Part shown: piece after piece, positions 36,363 to 45,691 of the stretch
How the letters are laid out: each line of letters starts with the position of its first letter
Numbering within the stretch: the stretch's first letter is position 1
Assembly: GCA_964610885.1 (NCBI GenBank)
Contig: CAZSWR010000011.1
Span: forward strand, 1 to 56,615
Direction of reading: 5' to 3'
Length of the DNA stretch: 56,615 nucleotides
From: CAZSWR01 sp964610885
GTDB taxonomy: Bacteria; Bacteroidota; Ignavibacteria; Kapaibacteriales; UBA2268
Made by a program: the position numbers and the translations under genes
The notes under the pieces: generated by a model
Told to the model about the DNA's origin: nothing
Databases searched by the model: none
The model's input: the letters and a program-made list of their open reading frames with translations, nothing else

Positions 36363-38093
36363 ATGGATTTATTTAAAAGATATTTCATACATATAATTGC
36401 ACTTTCGGCCGCAATCGTCCTGATGGCTTCGTGCCGCAGCGCTGGGCCGTGCCCGGCAGTGCCGAGCGCAGGGAATTTAGGGTCGGAAGTCAATAGCGGC
36501 GCCGACGACTATATCGCGACGAGCAACGGCAACACACTGTATTTTACGTCGAAAAGAGACAAGAAAAAGGAAGGCATCTACGCCTCCGAGTACGACAATG
36601 GCGAATTCCTTCGCGCCGAACTCGACACAACGCTCCCACTGGCGCGGTATTCCAATATTTCCACGCCCACATTCTATCGCAATCCGGCCGACGGCGTCGT
36701 GGAAATGTACTTCGCGGCTACCACCAAGAGAAACCGTAACAAAGAAATCTATACAACTCGGCAGATCAACGGCCAATGGAGCGAACCGAAACCCATCGAG
36801 GAATTGAGTAGCGAGGCATTCGATTCGCACCCGTGCATTGCGCCCGACGGCTCGTTTATCGTTTTCTCTTCGATGCGCGACGGCGGCGTGGGCGGGCTGG
36901 ACCTCTACGTCAGCTACCGAAACGGAAAAAATTCGTGGACGAAACCCGCCAACCTCGGCCCAGGTGTGAACACCCAAGCGGACGACATTACGCCCTGCAT
37001 TGCGCCCGACAAATCGCTTTATTTCGCTTCGAAAGGATACACTACAGGCAGCGGTTACGATATTATCAAGGCAGAATTCGATGGAAAAAAATCGTGGAAC
37101 AAGGCGAAAGCTCTCCCCATTCCGCTCAACAGCTCGGCAGACGATTCCGGGCCGACAATTATCGCCAATAACCTTTGCTTCGCTTCCAAAAGGGGCGGCG
37201 GTTGTGGCGGATTCGATATCTACGCTTTCCCGCTCTGCGGGCCGGTCATCGTGGACGGCACTCTGGACTCACGCATCAACATAAGCGATTTGGGCTACGT
37301 CGAGCTGTACTCCCGAGACGGCCGTAAGCTGCAAGAATCGAGAGTGAACGACAATTTTAAATTTGAATTCGTCGTCGAACCGAACAAACCATACGTAATG
37401 AAATACAAAAACGATTGCCTGCACCCGCTGATGGACAACATAGCGTTCACGGCGCCCTGCTCGGACACGTCAACAGTGAAATTGCTGGCAAAGTTCGTGC
37501 TTTCCTCCGACGTCAGCACCTACACCTTCGACGAATTCCGCGTGCCGTTCTTCGTAACCGGATACTACATGCCGAACACAAGCGAGAATCTTGCCTCGCT
37601 ACGCTTGAAATTCTCTCTCGGCATGATGAACGACGAATCGAAGAAATACATCGAGAATCCCGGGCCGGAATACGACGAGACTTCGCAAGTGGTGGACGGC
37701 GGATTCCGCGAGGCTGTCCGGTTCATAATGAACACGCTGAAAAATATGGACAACTCGTGCCTGAAGGGTAACGCATCGATCAACGTTAAAGTGCTCGGAT
37801 ACTCGGACCCGCGCCCGATCTCCGACAAAGCCATATACGACGGGCCGGACGTGGACGCCCAAGAAATCGGGCTTGTGGCCAAACACGGCGAGCGCATCAC
37901 GAACGATTTGCTTTCGAGGCTTCGCGCATATTTTAGCGCAGAACTAATCAAAAAAATGCTCAACGAAATCCCCGAATTCGAGGAATACCGCGGCCGCGTT
38001 ACTTGGTCCGCAGAGGGAATGGGCGTGGACGAATCCACAGACGCAAACAACGAATTGAAGCGGAAAGTCATTATCCGCATCGGCCTGCGCTGA
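36363..38093 (+). CDS. PD40/OmpA-like lipoprotein, PorE-like candidate
   Basis: A 576-residue lipoprotein: signal IIALSAAIVLMASC with Cys24 acylated. Residues about 45-285 are a WD40-like (PD40) propeller with repeated NTLYFTSKRD, SFIVFSSMRDGGVGGLDLYV, SLYFASKGY...GYDII and NLCFASKRGGGCGGFDIYA. About 290-365 resembles a small carboxypeptidase-regulatory beta domain. The C-terminal 150 residues (GFREAVRFIMNTLKN, INVKVLGYSDPRPISDKA, RITNDLLSRLRAYFSAELI) look like a divergent OmpA C-terminal domain. This order resembles PorE of the type IX secretion system, which ties the T9SS to peptidoglycan, but the usual N-terminal TPR is absent. The four T9SS cargoes in this window make the idea reasonable; it stays inference. 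Confidence 0.8.
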   Translation: MDLFKRYFIHIIALSAAIVLMASCRSAGPCPAVPSAGNLGSEVNSGADDYIATSNGNTLYFTSKRDKKKEGIYASEYDNGEFLRAELDTTLPLARYSNISTPTFYRNPADGVVEMYFAATTKRNRNKEIYTTRQINGQWSEPKPIEELSSEAFDSHPCIAPDGSFIVFSSMRDGGVGGLDLYVSYRNGKNSWTKPANLGPGVNTQADDITPCIAPDKSLYFASKGYTTGSGYDIIKAEFDGKKSWNKAKALPIPLNSSADDSGPTIIANNLCFASKRGGGCGGFDIYAFPLCGPVIVDGTLDSRINISDLGYVELYSRDGRKLQESRVNDNFKFEFVVEPNKPYVMKYKNDCLHPLMDNIAFTAPCSDTSTVKLLAKFVLSSDVSTYTFDEFRVPFFVTGYYMPNTSENLASLRLKFSLGMMNDESKKYIENPGPEYDETSQVVDGGFREAVRFIMNTLKNMDNSCLKGNASINVKVLGYSDPRPISDKAIYDGPDVDAQEIGLVAKHGERITNDLLSRLRAYFSAELIKKMLNEIPEFEEYRGRVTWSAEGMGVDESTDANNELKRKVIIRIGLR

Positions 38094-38369
38094 TCGATGG
38101 GCGCGCAGCGCCACCTGAAATTCAGCAATAAAAACAATGTTGGGGCGGGTTCGGAACCAGTCCATTGATTGGTTTATTGGTTGATGTGGTGATTGCTTGT
38201 TTGGCGAAAACTGTAAGTTACGGGATGATGTGCCAAACCTCGGAGGTGTGACACGTCTTTCAAGTAGAAAGTTGAAAGTAACAAGTTGCAAGTAGAAGAA
38301 TTTACTATCTTAAATAGAGACGACTTGCTACTTTTACCTTTCTACATGCAACTATTATCAACTCATCAT
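38094..38369. repeat. intergenic palindromes and composite module
   Basis: GGGGCGGGTTCGGAACCAGTCC (about 38141-38163), a decayed GCCAAACCTCGGAGGTGTGA hairpin (38227-38257), and a partial copy of the module GTAGAAAGTTGAAAGTAACA (about 38263-38360) also present at 10.16 and 50.25 kb. Lies between convergent genes. Confidence 0.7.
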
Positions 38370-39626
38370 CTAATTCCTGATTTTTTCCACGACTGCACCG
38401 ATTCGCTGGGCGGCGGCCGTCAGCGCAAAGCCTAAGCAAATTATTTCGATCCATTCGATATCCAATTTGTAGCGTATGTTTAGGACGGACGTGAAGGCAT
38501 AAACTGCGGTAAAATAGGTTAATATCAGCACCGCGCTCCAGAAGAACTTCCGATTCCGCCCGTAGGCAACAAAAAGAGAAGCTGCCAATCCCAAGGTGAG
38601 AACGAAATTAGGTATCTTCCGGGCCAGCAGAAATGAAATGGATTTGTCTCCGATGTACCTGGGCGGATAAGTCCAATACATATATGCCTGGTATGCGGAT
38701 TTCTCCAAATACAGGGGAATATTGTTCGTAATAATCGGATATACAATAGATTTGTATCGAGCTTCCATTTCGATATCATTGTGTTTCGTTACTTCGTTAT
38801 CGAATATTTCTCGATGCAGCGAATCCGGCACCATCACGTATTTCTCTCCGGTTTGCCAATATCCGAGATAAAAATTCATCCACACAGGGGATTTGAGAGG
38901 CATGAACTTGCCGAATTCGCAGTAATTCCTTATCGTCCACGGCGCCAGTAGCACCAGCCCGGCCGCGGAGATAATTAATGCCTGCTTCAACCTTTTGCTC
39001 GCCGCGAGGTATAAAACACAAGCAGCCACCACCGGCAACACAACAGGTTGGAGCTGCAAAAGCACCGAAGCCAACACGCCAAGCACAATGCAAAGCGCGA
39101 CCGATCGGCTCTGCTGGCCGCGGCCGAGGAAATAGAGGAATGAATACATGGCCGCAACAAAGGCCGGAACGAATAGATTCGTGATTTCTAAAGTGTTCGA
39201 ATAGAATAAATACGAAGGATGCAGCAGGAACAAGACGCCCAACCACAGCGATACTTTCCTCGAGAAAAAGTACTCGGATGTTTTGTAGATCCCAATTGCC
39301 GTTACGGACATTAGCACGTGCTGGAGCAGCACAGGAAATAGTTTGTCGTCGCCGAAAACCATTATCGCCATGCTGAGGAACAAAGGATATACCGGCATTT
39401 TGAGCGCCGTCGGGCCGACGGAAGGAATATACGAATAGCCAAGCCCATCGACAAAATTCTTCGCAATGGCCCAATCCTCCACGGAATGAAAATCGTTTAT
39501 GAAAAAAATTGAAATCAGCACTTTCGCAATTATCGCAATTAGCACTGCAAACCAAAGATGGCGCGGCTCGATCGAGGATGCGAAGTTGTGTGTTTTTATA
39601 ACCGCCTTTTTTATTAGCTCGGCCAA
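38370..39626 (-). CDS. multi-pass GT-C type glycosyltransferase
   Basis: A 418-residue membrane protein. The open frame reaches TTG 39650, but TTG 39626 has AGGAGA 8 bases upstream, so I prefer that start. About ten hydrophobic segments alternate with short loops. The first periplasmic loop has NDFHSVEDWAIAKNFVDGLG, in the position of the acidic catalytic motif of GT-C enzymes (ArnT/PMT type), and KMPVYPLFLSMAIMVFGDD and APWTIRNYCEFGKFMPLKS are typical of PMT-like lipid-linked-sugar transferases. It should move a sugar from a polyprenyl phosphate donor to a lipid, glycan or protein outside the inner membrane. Acceptor unknown; no glycan cluster nearby. Confidence 0.82.
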   Translation of the reverse strand: MAELIKKAVIKTHNFASSIEPRHLWFAVLIAIIAKVLISIFFINDFHSVEDWAIAKNFVDGLGYSYIPSVGPTALKMPVYPLFLSMAIMVFGDDKLFPVLLQHVLMSVTAIGIYKTSEYFFSRKVSLWLGVLFLLHPSYLFYSNTLEITNLFVPAFVAAMYSFLYFLGRGQQSRSVALCIVLGVLASVLLQLQPVVLPVVAACVLYLAASKRLKQALIISAAGLVLLAPWTIRNYCEFGKFMPLKSPVWMNFYLGYWQTGEKYVMVPDSLHREIFDNEVTKHNDIEMEARYKSIVYPIITNNIPLYLEKSAYQAYMYWTYPPRYIGDKSISFLLARKIPNFVLTLGLAASLFVAYGRNRKFFWSAVLILTYFTAVYAFTSVLNIRYKLDIEWIEIICLGFALTAAAQRIGAVVEKIRN

Positions 39627-40085
39627 AGTTACTTCTCCTGTTAATTGCAAATTCTGGTGCTACAAGCGTTGCGAATTGACTGCGATGCCAATCGTATAAT
39701 GCAAATATAAGGAAACGGGCGAGATCCTGCAAAATCGCAGTGGAAGAGTGCTGGTTAAGTGTTGTTTTGCTAAAAGCACCTTGTATTGCCTTGTATGGGT
39801 GGCATGGCAGGTTCAAATTTGCAACAATGGGCTTTTAACTCATTGCATACGTCTCAAGTCTCCTTAGAGCCTGTTGAAAAAGTATCGATCAATGAACCCA
39901 CGGGTTAACCCGTAGGTTGGTTCCAAGCCATATCTCCATTATTGTCAATGTATTAGCACAAACTTTTCTTTAGCCCCCATTGAAAAAGGGGGTTGGGGGA
40001 TTTGATTGTTTTTCAATGATTTACAGTAATACATGCAATGGGTTAAAACCCATTGTTGCAAATCTTGTACTTTTTCAACAGCCTC
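39627..40085. repeat. intergenic region with the best-preserved MITE-B
   Basis: 39627-39866 shows no gene; the short run TTGTATTGCCTTGTATGG repeats TTGTAT. From 39867 to 40085 is a MITE-B. ispD ends at 40086, so its stop codon abuts the element. Confidence 0.75.
39867..40085 (+). mobile_element. MITE-B, best copy (219 bp)
   Basis: Left end GAGCCTGTTGAAAAAGTA (39867-39884), right end TACTTTTTCAACAGCCTC (40068-40085); 17 of 18 bases match as inverted repeats. Interior has CCCACGGGTTAACCCGTAGG, AGCCCCCATTGAAAAAGGGG and ATGGGTTAAAACCCAT hairpins. Related copies: about 26831-27161 (carrying MITE-A), 28585-28806, 30025-30194 (inverted) and 51151-51472 (inverted, rearranged). No reading frame. Confidence 0.85.
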
Positions 40086-40781
40086 CTAAGATATACTCTC
40101 AAGCCCCAACTCGGCAATTTTTAGGTCGAAGGGTGTTGTGATTTTAATATTTGTTTCCTCGCCTTCCACGATTCGGACGGGAAAGCCCGCTTGCTCGGCC
40201 AATGATGCGTCGTCCGTGGCGACGAAGCCCGAACCGGCAAGTTTCGCGTAAGCTTCGGTCAGGATTTCGGCTCGGAAGCCCTGAGGCGTCTGGACGGAGC
40301 AGAGCGAACTCCTGTCCGGCGTTGCCATCACGAAGTAATCATCATTGCGCACTTTGATCGTCTCCTTGGGCATAAGCGCCGGAATTGCCGCGCCATATTG
40401 CGAAGCGGCGCAAACCACACGGTCGATCAGTTTGTCGGAAAAAATCGGCCGGACTGCGTCGTGCACCAGCACGATTTCGGCCCGCTTTTCGTTCGCGCAG
40501 CGCAAGGCGTTGGCAACGCTGTCCTGGCGCTCGCTGCCGCCCTTGACGATGAAAACAGGCTTCGCGAAATTCTCCGCCGTTACCAACTCTTTTGTGTAGC
40601 CGATCCATTCCTCGGGAACGGCCAATATCACAGAATCGATTATTTCGCTCGCTGCGAATCGGGAAAGAGTGTGCACCAGAATCGGCCGCGAACATAGTTC
40701 AATGAATTGCTTCGGCTTGTCCGAGCCGAACCTTTTCCCTGTTCCGCCGGCCGGAATAATCACGATGGTCTTTCTTTTCAT
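40086..40781 (-). CDS. ispD: 2-C-methyl-D-erythritol 4-phosphate cytidylyltransferase
   Basis: A 231-residue enzyme of the non-mevalonate isoprenoid pathway, joining CTP and MEP to CDP-ME. The nucleotide-binding signature IPAGGTGKRFGSDKPKQF (residues 9-26) is intact, with GGSERQDSVANAL, LVHDAVRPIFS, TPQGFRAEIL and ATDDASLAEQAGFPV downstream. The usual partner ispF is not adjacent. It follows the GWxTD gene by 59 bp on the same strand and its stop abuts MITE-B. Confidence 0.95.
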   Translation of the reverse strand: MKRKTIVIIPAGGTGKRFGSDKPKQFIELCSRPILVHTLSRFAASEIIDSVILAVPEEWIGYTKELVTAENFAKPVFIVKGGSERQDSVANALRCANEKRAEIVLVHDAVRPIFSDKLIDRVVCAASQYGAAIPALMPKETIKVRNDDYFVMATPDRSSLCSVQTPQGFRAEILTEAYAKLAGSGFVATDDASLAEQAGFPVRIVEGEETNIKITTPFDLKIAELGLESIS

Positions 40782-40840
40782 CTATTCGCCCCGCTCTGAA
40801 TTACTTGTATAAAAAGGTCTTAGATGCGTCAAACACTTGG

Positions 40841-42145
40841 CTAATCGTTCCTGAAGTGGTAAGTGTCGAAAACAGCCGTCGGATTGTACAACTTGAAATC
40901 GCCAAAACCGTTTTTGTCCACGAATACGAATTCTTTGCTCTGGAATGAGTATGTCCAGCGCTCGAAAATGTTCCCATAGTTGTTCCGCGAGGAAGTTTCC
41001 ACGTTCGTAGGATTGCCATAGACGATGAAAACGTGTCCTTTGTCCGTCATCCACCCTTCGGTCGCGGAGCGGAAATTCTTGTTTGCATAGTTGATGCGGG
41101 CGTAGTATTCCTCAAAGGCTTCGTTGCGGTCCGTGCTGGGCGTCGGGTCCAACTTTTTCCAAAATTCGTCGAAAAGCGTTGCACGGGTTTCGTCGTCCGG
41201 CGCGGCGATCATTTTTTCGATTTCGTCGTAATCGGCCACGTAGCGCAGTTGGCGAATTGCCAAGTTTAGGTCGGAAAACACGTTGCCAATGAAGTTTGAT
41301 TTGTATTTGATCGAACGTTCGGCAATGGCCAAGTAATCATCTTTTGTGTATTCAATACGGTTCGATGGCTTGAGCGGAATAACGCGCAGTATGTAGTTGC
41401 CCTGTTTCATCTTTTCGGGCAATTGGATGCGCAGGTAGTGGCGGGTTACTTCCGGTTTTATCGGTAGTTTGATTTTCGTGCTTTTGAACACAAGCTCTTC
41501 GTTCGGTTTGAGAATTTCGTAAACCACGTCCACAGAGTCGCTTATTGTTTTGTTGTACAGCTCGAAGAATGCGTAGAAATTATTCTTGATCGCGCTGACG
41601 TTGTCCGAAAGGTGGGGCGTAATCTTGTATTTGCCGTTGTTTTCTTCGATGGAACTGAGCAGCAGTATGCTACTCGTGGAGAATTGATACTTCGCGAATT
41701 CGATCACCGTCAGAGTGCGCGATTTCGAGTAGGTCTGCTTGGAATTCTGATCGGTAACCGTTACGGAAACCTCGTATTTTCCGGGTGCCAGGTTCAGCGT
41801 GGTCTGCGAATAGTCGAAATCGGTCGTGCCGCCCTGGACTGCGAAGTAGTTGTCGGTCGTTATTTTTCGCGACTTTGTAATTTCCTTCGAGAATTTCCGT
41901 GAGCTGTCCCGAACTGTGATGAACAGGTCGTAGCCGGCGTAATACAAGTCCGACGACCGTATAAATGTTACGGCTTGGTACGGGACGATTGCGTAAACAT
42001 CGACTCTGGCCGCTGTATCCGTATCGGCAGCGCGGAAGCTAACCGCATCGAAGTATATTTCTTTCGATTCGTTTTGATCCATTTGCGCGATCGCCGCCGA
42101 GAGCATGGAGGCAAAGAATGCAATACAAACAAGTAGATTTTTCAT
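40841..42145 (-). CDS. GWxTD-domain exported protein
   Basis: A 434-residue exported protein (signal peptide to about SAAIAQMDQ). The body is beta-rich; the C-terminal third (about 300-434) carries the GWxTD domain with GWMTD at 364-368, preceded by FDEFWKKLDPTPSTDRNEAF and followed by DKGHVFIVYGNPTNVE and FERWTYSFQSKEFVFVDKNG. GWxTD proteins occur in Chlorobi, Acidobacteria and related groups, and their function is not established. Shares a transcript direction with ispD, 59 bp downstream. Confidence 0.88.
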   Translation of the reverse strand: MKNLLVCIAFFASMLSAAIAQMDQNESKEIYFDAVSFRAADTDTAARVDVYAIVPYQAVTFIRSSDLYYAGYDLFITVRDSSRKFSKEITKSRKITTDNYFAVQGGTTDFDYSQTTLNLAPGKYEVSVTVTDQNSKQTYSKSRTLTVIEFAKYQFSTSSILLLSSIEENNGKYKITPHLSDNVSAIKNNFYAFFELYNKTISDSVDVVYEILKPNEELVFKSTKIKLPIKPEVTRHYLRIQLPEKMKQGNYILRVIPLKPSNRIEYTKDDYLAIAERSIKYKSNFIGNVFSDLNLAIRQLRYVADYDEIEKMIAAPDDETRATLFDEFWKKLDPTPSTDRNEAFEEYYARINYANKNFRSATEGWMTDKGHVFIVYGNPTNVETSSRNNYGNIFERWTYSFQSKEFVFVDKNGFGDFKLYNPTAVFDTYHFRND

Positions 42146-43058
42146 TTTTAACCTGCAATAAGTGCAAAAGGCTTGCTGCGGGGTTCGCAGCCGGATTCAA
42201 AATCCAATTTAGTAAATTAAGCAACTTTGTCCAATTTTAAAAATATTATGCTCAGCAAAATACGCCGCAACGAACTTTTTGCATAATATTTACCGCAGCG
42301 AAGGGTTTTCAAGAGTAGAGTGCGGAATTTGAATTCTGTAGGGGCGGGTTCCAAACCCGCCCGAGGATGTGGTGATCTGATGATTACTTTTGTGTCAAGT
42401 TATACTACCATTTGAAATGGTAGTATAACTATATCCTCTTCAGTAACAATCGTTTACACATTCCCGTCCATGCCAAGGAGGGGTGCCCGAAGGGCGGGGT
42501 GGTTTCCACACCAGGTGTGATCCATGTTTCCCACGCCTCGCGAGACGTGGTTATTCAAGTTCAACCCCTTCGGGGTTGGTGCTTCTCCAAAAAGTCGTAC
42601 TATCATTTTAATTGGTAGTACGACTCTATCAGCAGCTGTATCAATTACTTACCTTTCCCATCCATGCCAAGGAGGGGTGCCCAAAGGGCGGGGTGGTTTC
42701 CACACCAGGTGTGATCCATGTTTCCCACGCCTCGCGAGACGTGGTTATTCAAGTTCAACCCCTTCGGGGTTGGTGCTTCTCCAAAAAGTCGTACTATCAT
42801 TTTAATTGGTAGTACGACTCTATCAGCAGCTGTATCAATTACTTACCTTTCCCATCCATGCCAAGGAGGGGTGCCCAAAGGGCGGGGTGGTTATTCAAGT
42901 TCAACTACTTTGTGGTTGCTTGTTTTGATTATCGATTTTCATCAACGGGCGGGTTTGGAACCCGCCCCTACATTTATTCTCATCACTGTTCAGACAGTTT
43001 TCCGGACGTGGCACATCTCCGAGGTGTGCCACGTCTTCGTGTCAATTTTAACATCCCC
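42146..43058. repeat. 913-bp repeat island
   Basis: After the AT-rich upstream region of the GWxTD gene: a GGGCGGGTTCCAAACCCGCC palindrome (about 42337-42363), the hairpin GTTATACTACCATTT / AAATGGTAGTATAAC (42399-42429), a 194-bp tandem repeat (see separate entry), another GGGCGGGTTTGGAACCCGCC (about 42945-42970) and the hairpin GACGTGGCACATC...GATGT-like arms at 43005-43035 just past the TonB-receptor stop. No gene. Confidence 0.8.
42399..42890. repeat. 194-bp tandem repeat, about 2.5 units
   Basis: The marker TCCATGCCAAGGAGGGGTGC occurs at 42467, 42661 and 42855, exactly 194 bp apart. Units 1 and 2 are nearly identical; the sequence left of unit 1 is a diverged earlier copy. Each unit carries four hairpins: CCACACCAGGTGTG, CCACGCCTCGCGAGACGTGG, CAACCCCTTCGGGGTTG and AGTCGTACTATCA...TGGTAGTACGACT. 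Confidence 0.9.
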
Positions 43059-45428
43059 TTAGAATTCAATTTTGATTCCGCCAATGGGGAAAATTCCTAA
43101 TTGATTTATATCTTTAATTGATTTCTTGCTGGAATCATATTTTCTGCCTAATAGGTTCTTTCTGCCTAATAGGTTCTCGACCGATACGTAGCTGATTAGC
43201 GAAAAGCCGTCGAAGTTCTGCCGGAAATCTATTCTTATATCGAAGCGGTGGTAGTCCGGCAGGCGCACTGTGTATGCGTTTGGTTTGTCGTATTCAGTAT
43301 CGTTGGTTTGGATGCTCCTTGCCAAATCGATTGGAATATATGGCGAGCCGCCCGCCGTCGTCCAACGGATTGATGATTCAATGGTGAACCGTTGCGACAC
43401 TTTGTATTCGTATCCGGCCAGTATGTTAAAAATGTATTGATTGTCGAATTTGCCCCATCGGCTCACTCCGTCCGATCCCTTGTATTGCTGCCGCACGTAG
43501 CTGGCCGTGGCGTTCAGGTACCAACCATGGTCGAAATGCTTAATGAATGAAAGCTCTGCCCCATAGGCCTTTCCGGTGCCCGTGCTGATCAATTCTCCGG
43601 GAGTATCGACAGTGCCAAATCCTGTCCCAGCATTGGCGAAAGACCAATAGGACGGTTTGTTCCTTTCGACCGGGATGTGGCTAATGTCTTTGAAATATCC
43701 TTCCACCTTGAACAGCGAGCTGGCCGAAAGGACGACGCTGTATCCGGCCACGTAATGCACCGATTGCATGAAATCTAAACTTGTGTTCCCGGGTTTCTCG
43801 AAATATGCCGATAGGGGAAGCGATTGGCGGTGCACGCCAAATCCGAGGCTAAACGAATGGCCTTCGATTGGCGACCACGAAGCGGATATTCGCGGTTCGA
43901 AAGATGACTCCTTCGATATTTCCAAGTATTGTGCGCTTAGCCCTGCGTTCACGGTCAGGTTGCTGAGTATGCGCCAGTTCCAGTTCACGTAGCCCAAGAC
44001 GTTCATCGCGTTGCCTTTTTCCTGCACCCTGTAGGGCACCGTGTCGTCGCTGCTGGGTGTGGTTCGGGACTGGTCGAAGTCATAGAATTTATACCGGCTC
44101 TCCACGCCAGCCGACAAAAAGTGGCCGCGAGCGGGAGTATAGAAAACTTCATATTTTGCCGTATGGTACCCGTCGGACGAATTCATCGTGAACCACCGAG
44201 TGAAATCAATTGGCTTGTTGTTTACGGCCGTAATCGAATCGTCAGTCGTGCGGTACTTGGTGAAAACCGAACCGAGCGTAAGTTTTGAATAAAATGATTC
44301 TGAGAAAATATGTTCCCACGTGGCGCCAATTGCGTAGAAGTCCGTTCCGCTTTGCGTGTCGAAATCGCCCGTAACCACGTCGTCTTCTTTGCTGTCCTTG
44401 ATGTCGATATCGCTAATGCCGAATATGCCCGTCAGAGAGAAACGGTTGCTTTCGTCCGATGAAATATTCAACTTTAGCGTACCGTCTTGGTACCTCGGGA
44501 TGCCCGAGAAGCCGAAATCCAGCCCAATTGCGTCGAGGAAGTCCAGGAACGAGTACCTGTAATTTGCAATAAACGAACCGTCGGAAATGCCCAATGGGCC
44601 TTCTGCCCCGGCCTCGATACCGTTGAAGCCCAATTGCCCCATGAATTCGTATTTATCTTTGTTTCCCTTTCTCGTCCGCAGGTCGAAGACGCCGCTAAGT
44701 TTGTCGCCGTACTCCGCCGGGAAAGCGCCTGTAAAGAAATCGCTGTTCGAAAGCAGGTTGGAGTTCAGAGCGCAGACAGGCCCGCCGGTGGCTCCTTGCG
44801 TCGCGAAATGGTTCGGGTTGGGAATGTCCAAGCCGTCCAAACGCCAGAGCAGTTCGGTCGGGGCGCCGCCGCGGATGATGATGTCGTTTCGTTCGTCGTT
44901 GGCGCCGAGCACTCCGGCGAAGTTTTGCGCCATTCGGGCCGGATCCATTCGCGAGCCTGCGAATCGCTCCACGTCATCGACAGAAAACTGCGTCGATGAG
45001 ACAATTGCCGACGGATTGATGGGCGCCAGGCCGCCATTGCCACTCTCGCCGACCACTCGGACGCTCTCGGAGGTTACGACCGTCTGCGTCAGTTCCGCGT
45101 TGATGACCAGCTCCTTGCCGGACGTGAGGACGATTTGCGTGAGGAATGGTTCGTATCCCACATAAGAAATCCGTATCGTGTGGCGCCCCACAGGGACTTT
45201 GGCAATTCGGAATTCACCATTTTTGTCTGTGTAGGCTCCGGTTTTTGCGTCAACAATTGCGACGCTGGCTCTCTGAATCGGCAAGCGCGATTGGAAATCG
45301 ACGACAGAACCTTTGACTGTTTGCGAAATCACTTTTTGCTCACGTTCGCCTGCCTTTTGGGCCATCAGGCCGTTCGAGCAGAAAAGACAAATCGAGCACA
45401 TCAAAAGAATTGGGTAGAATCTTTTCAT
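43059..45428 (-). CDS. TonB-dependent receptor with carboxypeptidase-regulatory domain
   Basis: A 789-residue outer-membrane receptor. Signal peptide, then a CarboxypepD-regulatory-like domain (about 38-120: VKGSVVDFQSRLPIQRASVA, GEFRIAKVPVGRHTIRISYVGYEP), a plug (about 140-260: NPSAIVSSTQFSVDDVERF, RNDIIIRGGAPTELLWRLDG) and a 22-strand-type barrel ending in GGIKIEF with a terminal Phe. No clear SusD partner adjoins it, so it is not a classic SusCD pair. Substrate unknown. Near the C-terminus NLLGRK is repeated twice in a row, from an 18-bp duplication. Single gene; a hairpin at 43005-43035 may end its transcript. Confidence 0.92.
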   Translation of the reverse strand: MKRFYPILLMCSICLFCSNGLMAQKAGEREQKVISQTVKGSVVDFQSRLPIQRASVAIVDAKTGAYTDKNGEFRIAKVPVGRHTIRISYVGYEPFLTQIVLTSGKELVINAELTQTVVTSESVRVVGESGNGGLAPINPSAIVSSTQFSVDDVERFAGSRMDPARMAQNFAGVLGANDERNDIIIRGGAPTELLWRLDGLDIPNPNHFATQGATGGPVCALNSNLLSNSDFFTGAFPAEYGDKLSGVFDLRTRKGNKDKYEFMGQLGFNGIEAGAEGPLGISDGSFIANYRYSFLDFLDAIGLDFGFSGIPRYQDGTLKLNISSDESNRFSLTGIFGISDIDIKDSKEDDVVTGDFDTQSGTDFYAIGATWEHIFSESFYSKLTLGSVFTKYRTTDDSITAVNNKPIDFTRWFTMNSSDGYHTAKYEVFYTPARGHFLSAGVESRYKFYDFDQSRTTPSSDDTVPYRVQEKGNAMNVLGYVNWNWRILSNLTVNAGLSAQYLEISKESSFEPRISASWSPIEGHSFSLGFGVHRQSLPLSAYFEKPGNTSLDFMQSVHYVAGYSVVLSASSLFKVEGYFKDISHIPVERNKPSYWSFANAGTGFGTVDTPGELISTGTGKAYGAELSFIKHFDHGWYLNATASYVRQQYKGSDGVSRWGKFDNQYIFNILAGYEYKVSQRFTIESSIRWTTAGGSPYIPIDLARSIQTNDTEYDKPNAYTVRLPDYHRFDIRIDFRQNFDGFSLISYVSVENLLGRKNLLGRKYDSSKKSIKDINQLGIFPIGGIKIEF
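43141..43176. repeat. 18-bp in-frame tandem duplication in the TonB receptor gene
   Basis: TTTCTGCCTAATAGGTTC occurs twice with no spacer and encodes two copies of NLLGRK-type sequence in the last barrel turns. Confidence 0.95.
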
Positions 45429-45691
45429 ATTCCTATATCGTATTAATAATTCAATGAATAAACACTCATTTACTACGTTAACAATTTGTGTTTGTTACAA
45501 TAATGAATGAAAACTTGGTTTAATAAGTCGCGGCAGACTCATCCGCGCTTAGGAAACATTCCATTGCTGAGGCGTGCGCTGCCCGGAATGGCCGGATTAG
45601 ATGTCGGCCATCGGCGGAAAACAATTCATTCACAATCACGCAAAATGTATTAATTTTGTATTAGGTTTGAATACAATTTTTGGAGTATACA

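Noticed and set aside
42524..43062. Two identical plus-strand frames offset by 194 bp
   Set aside because: They are only the two copies of the tandem repeat read in one frame, full of hairpin sequence; no start signal or homology.
45429..45691. Possible purine riboswitch before purH
   Set aside because: There is a CATTCC/GGAATG fold but not the conserved junction of any purine-sensing riboswitch I know.
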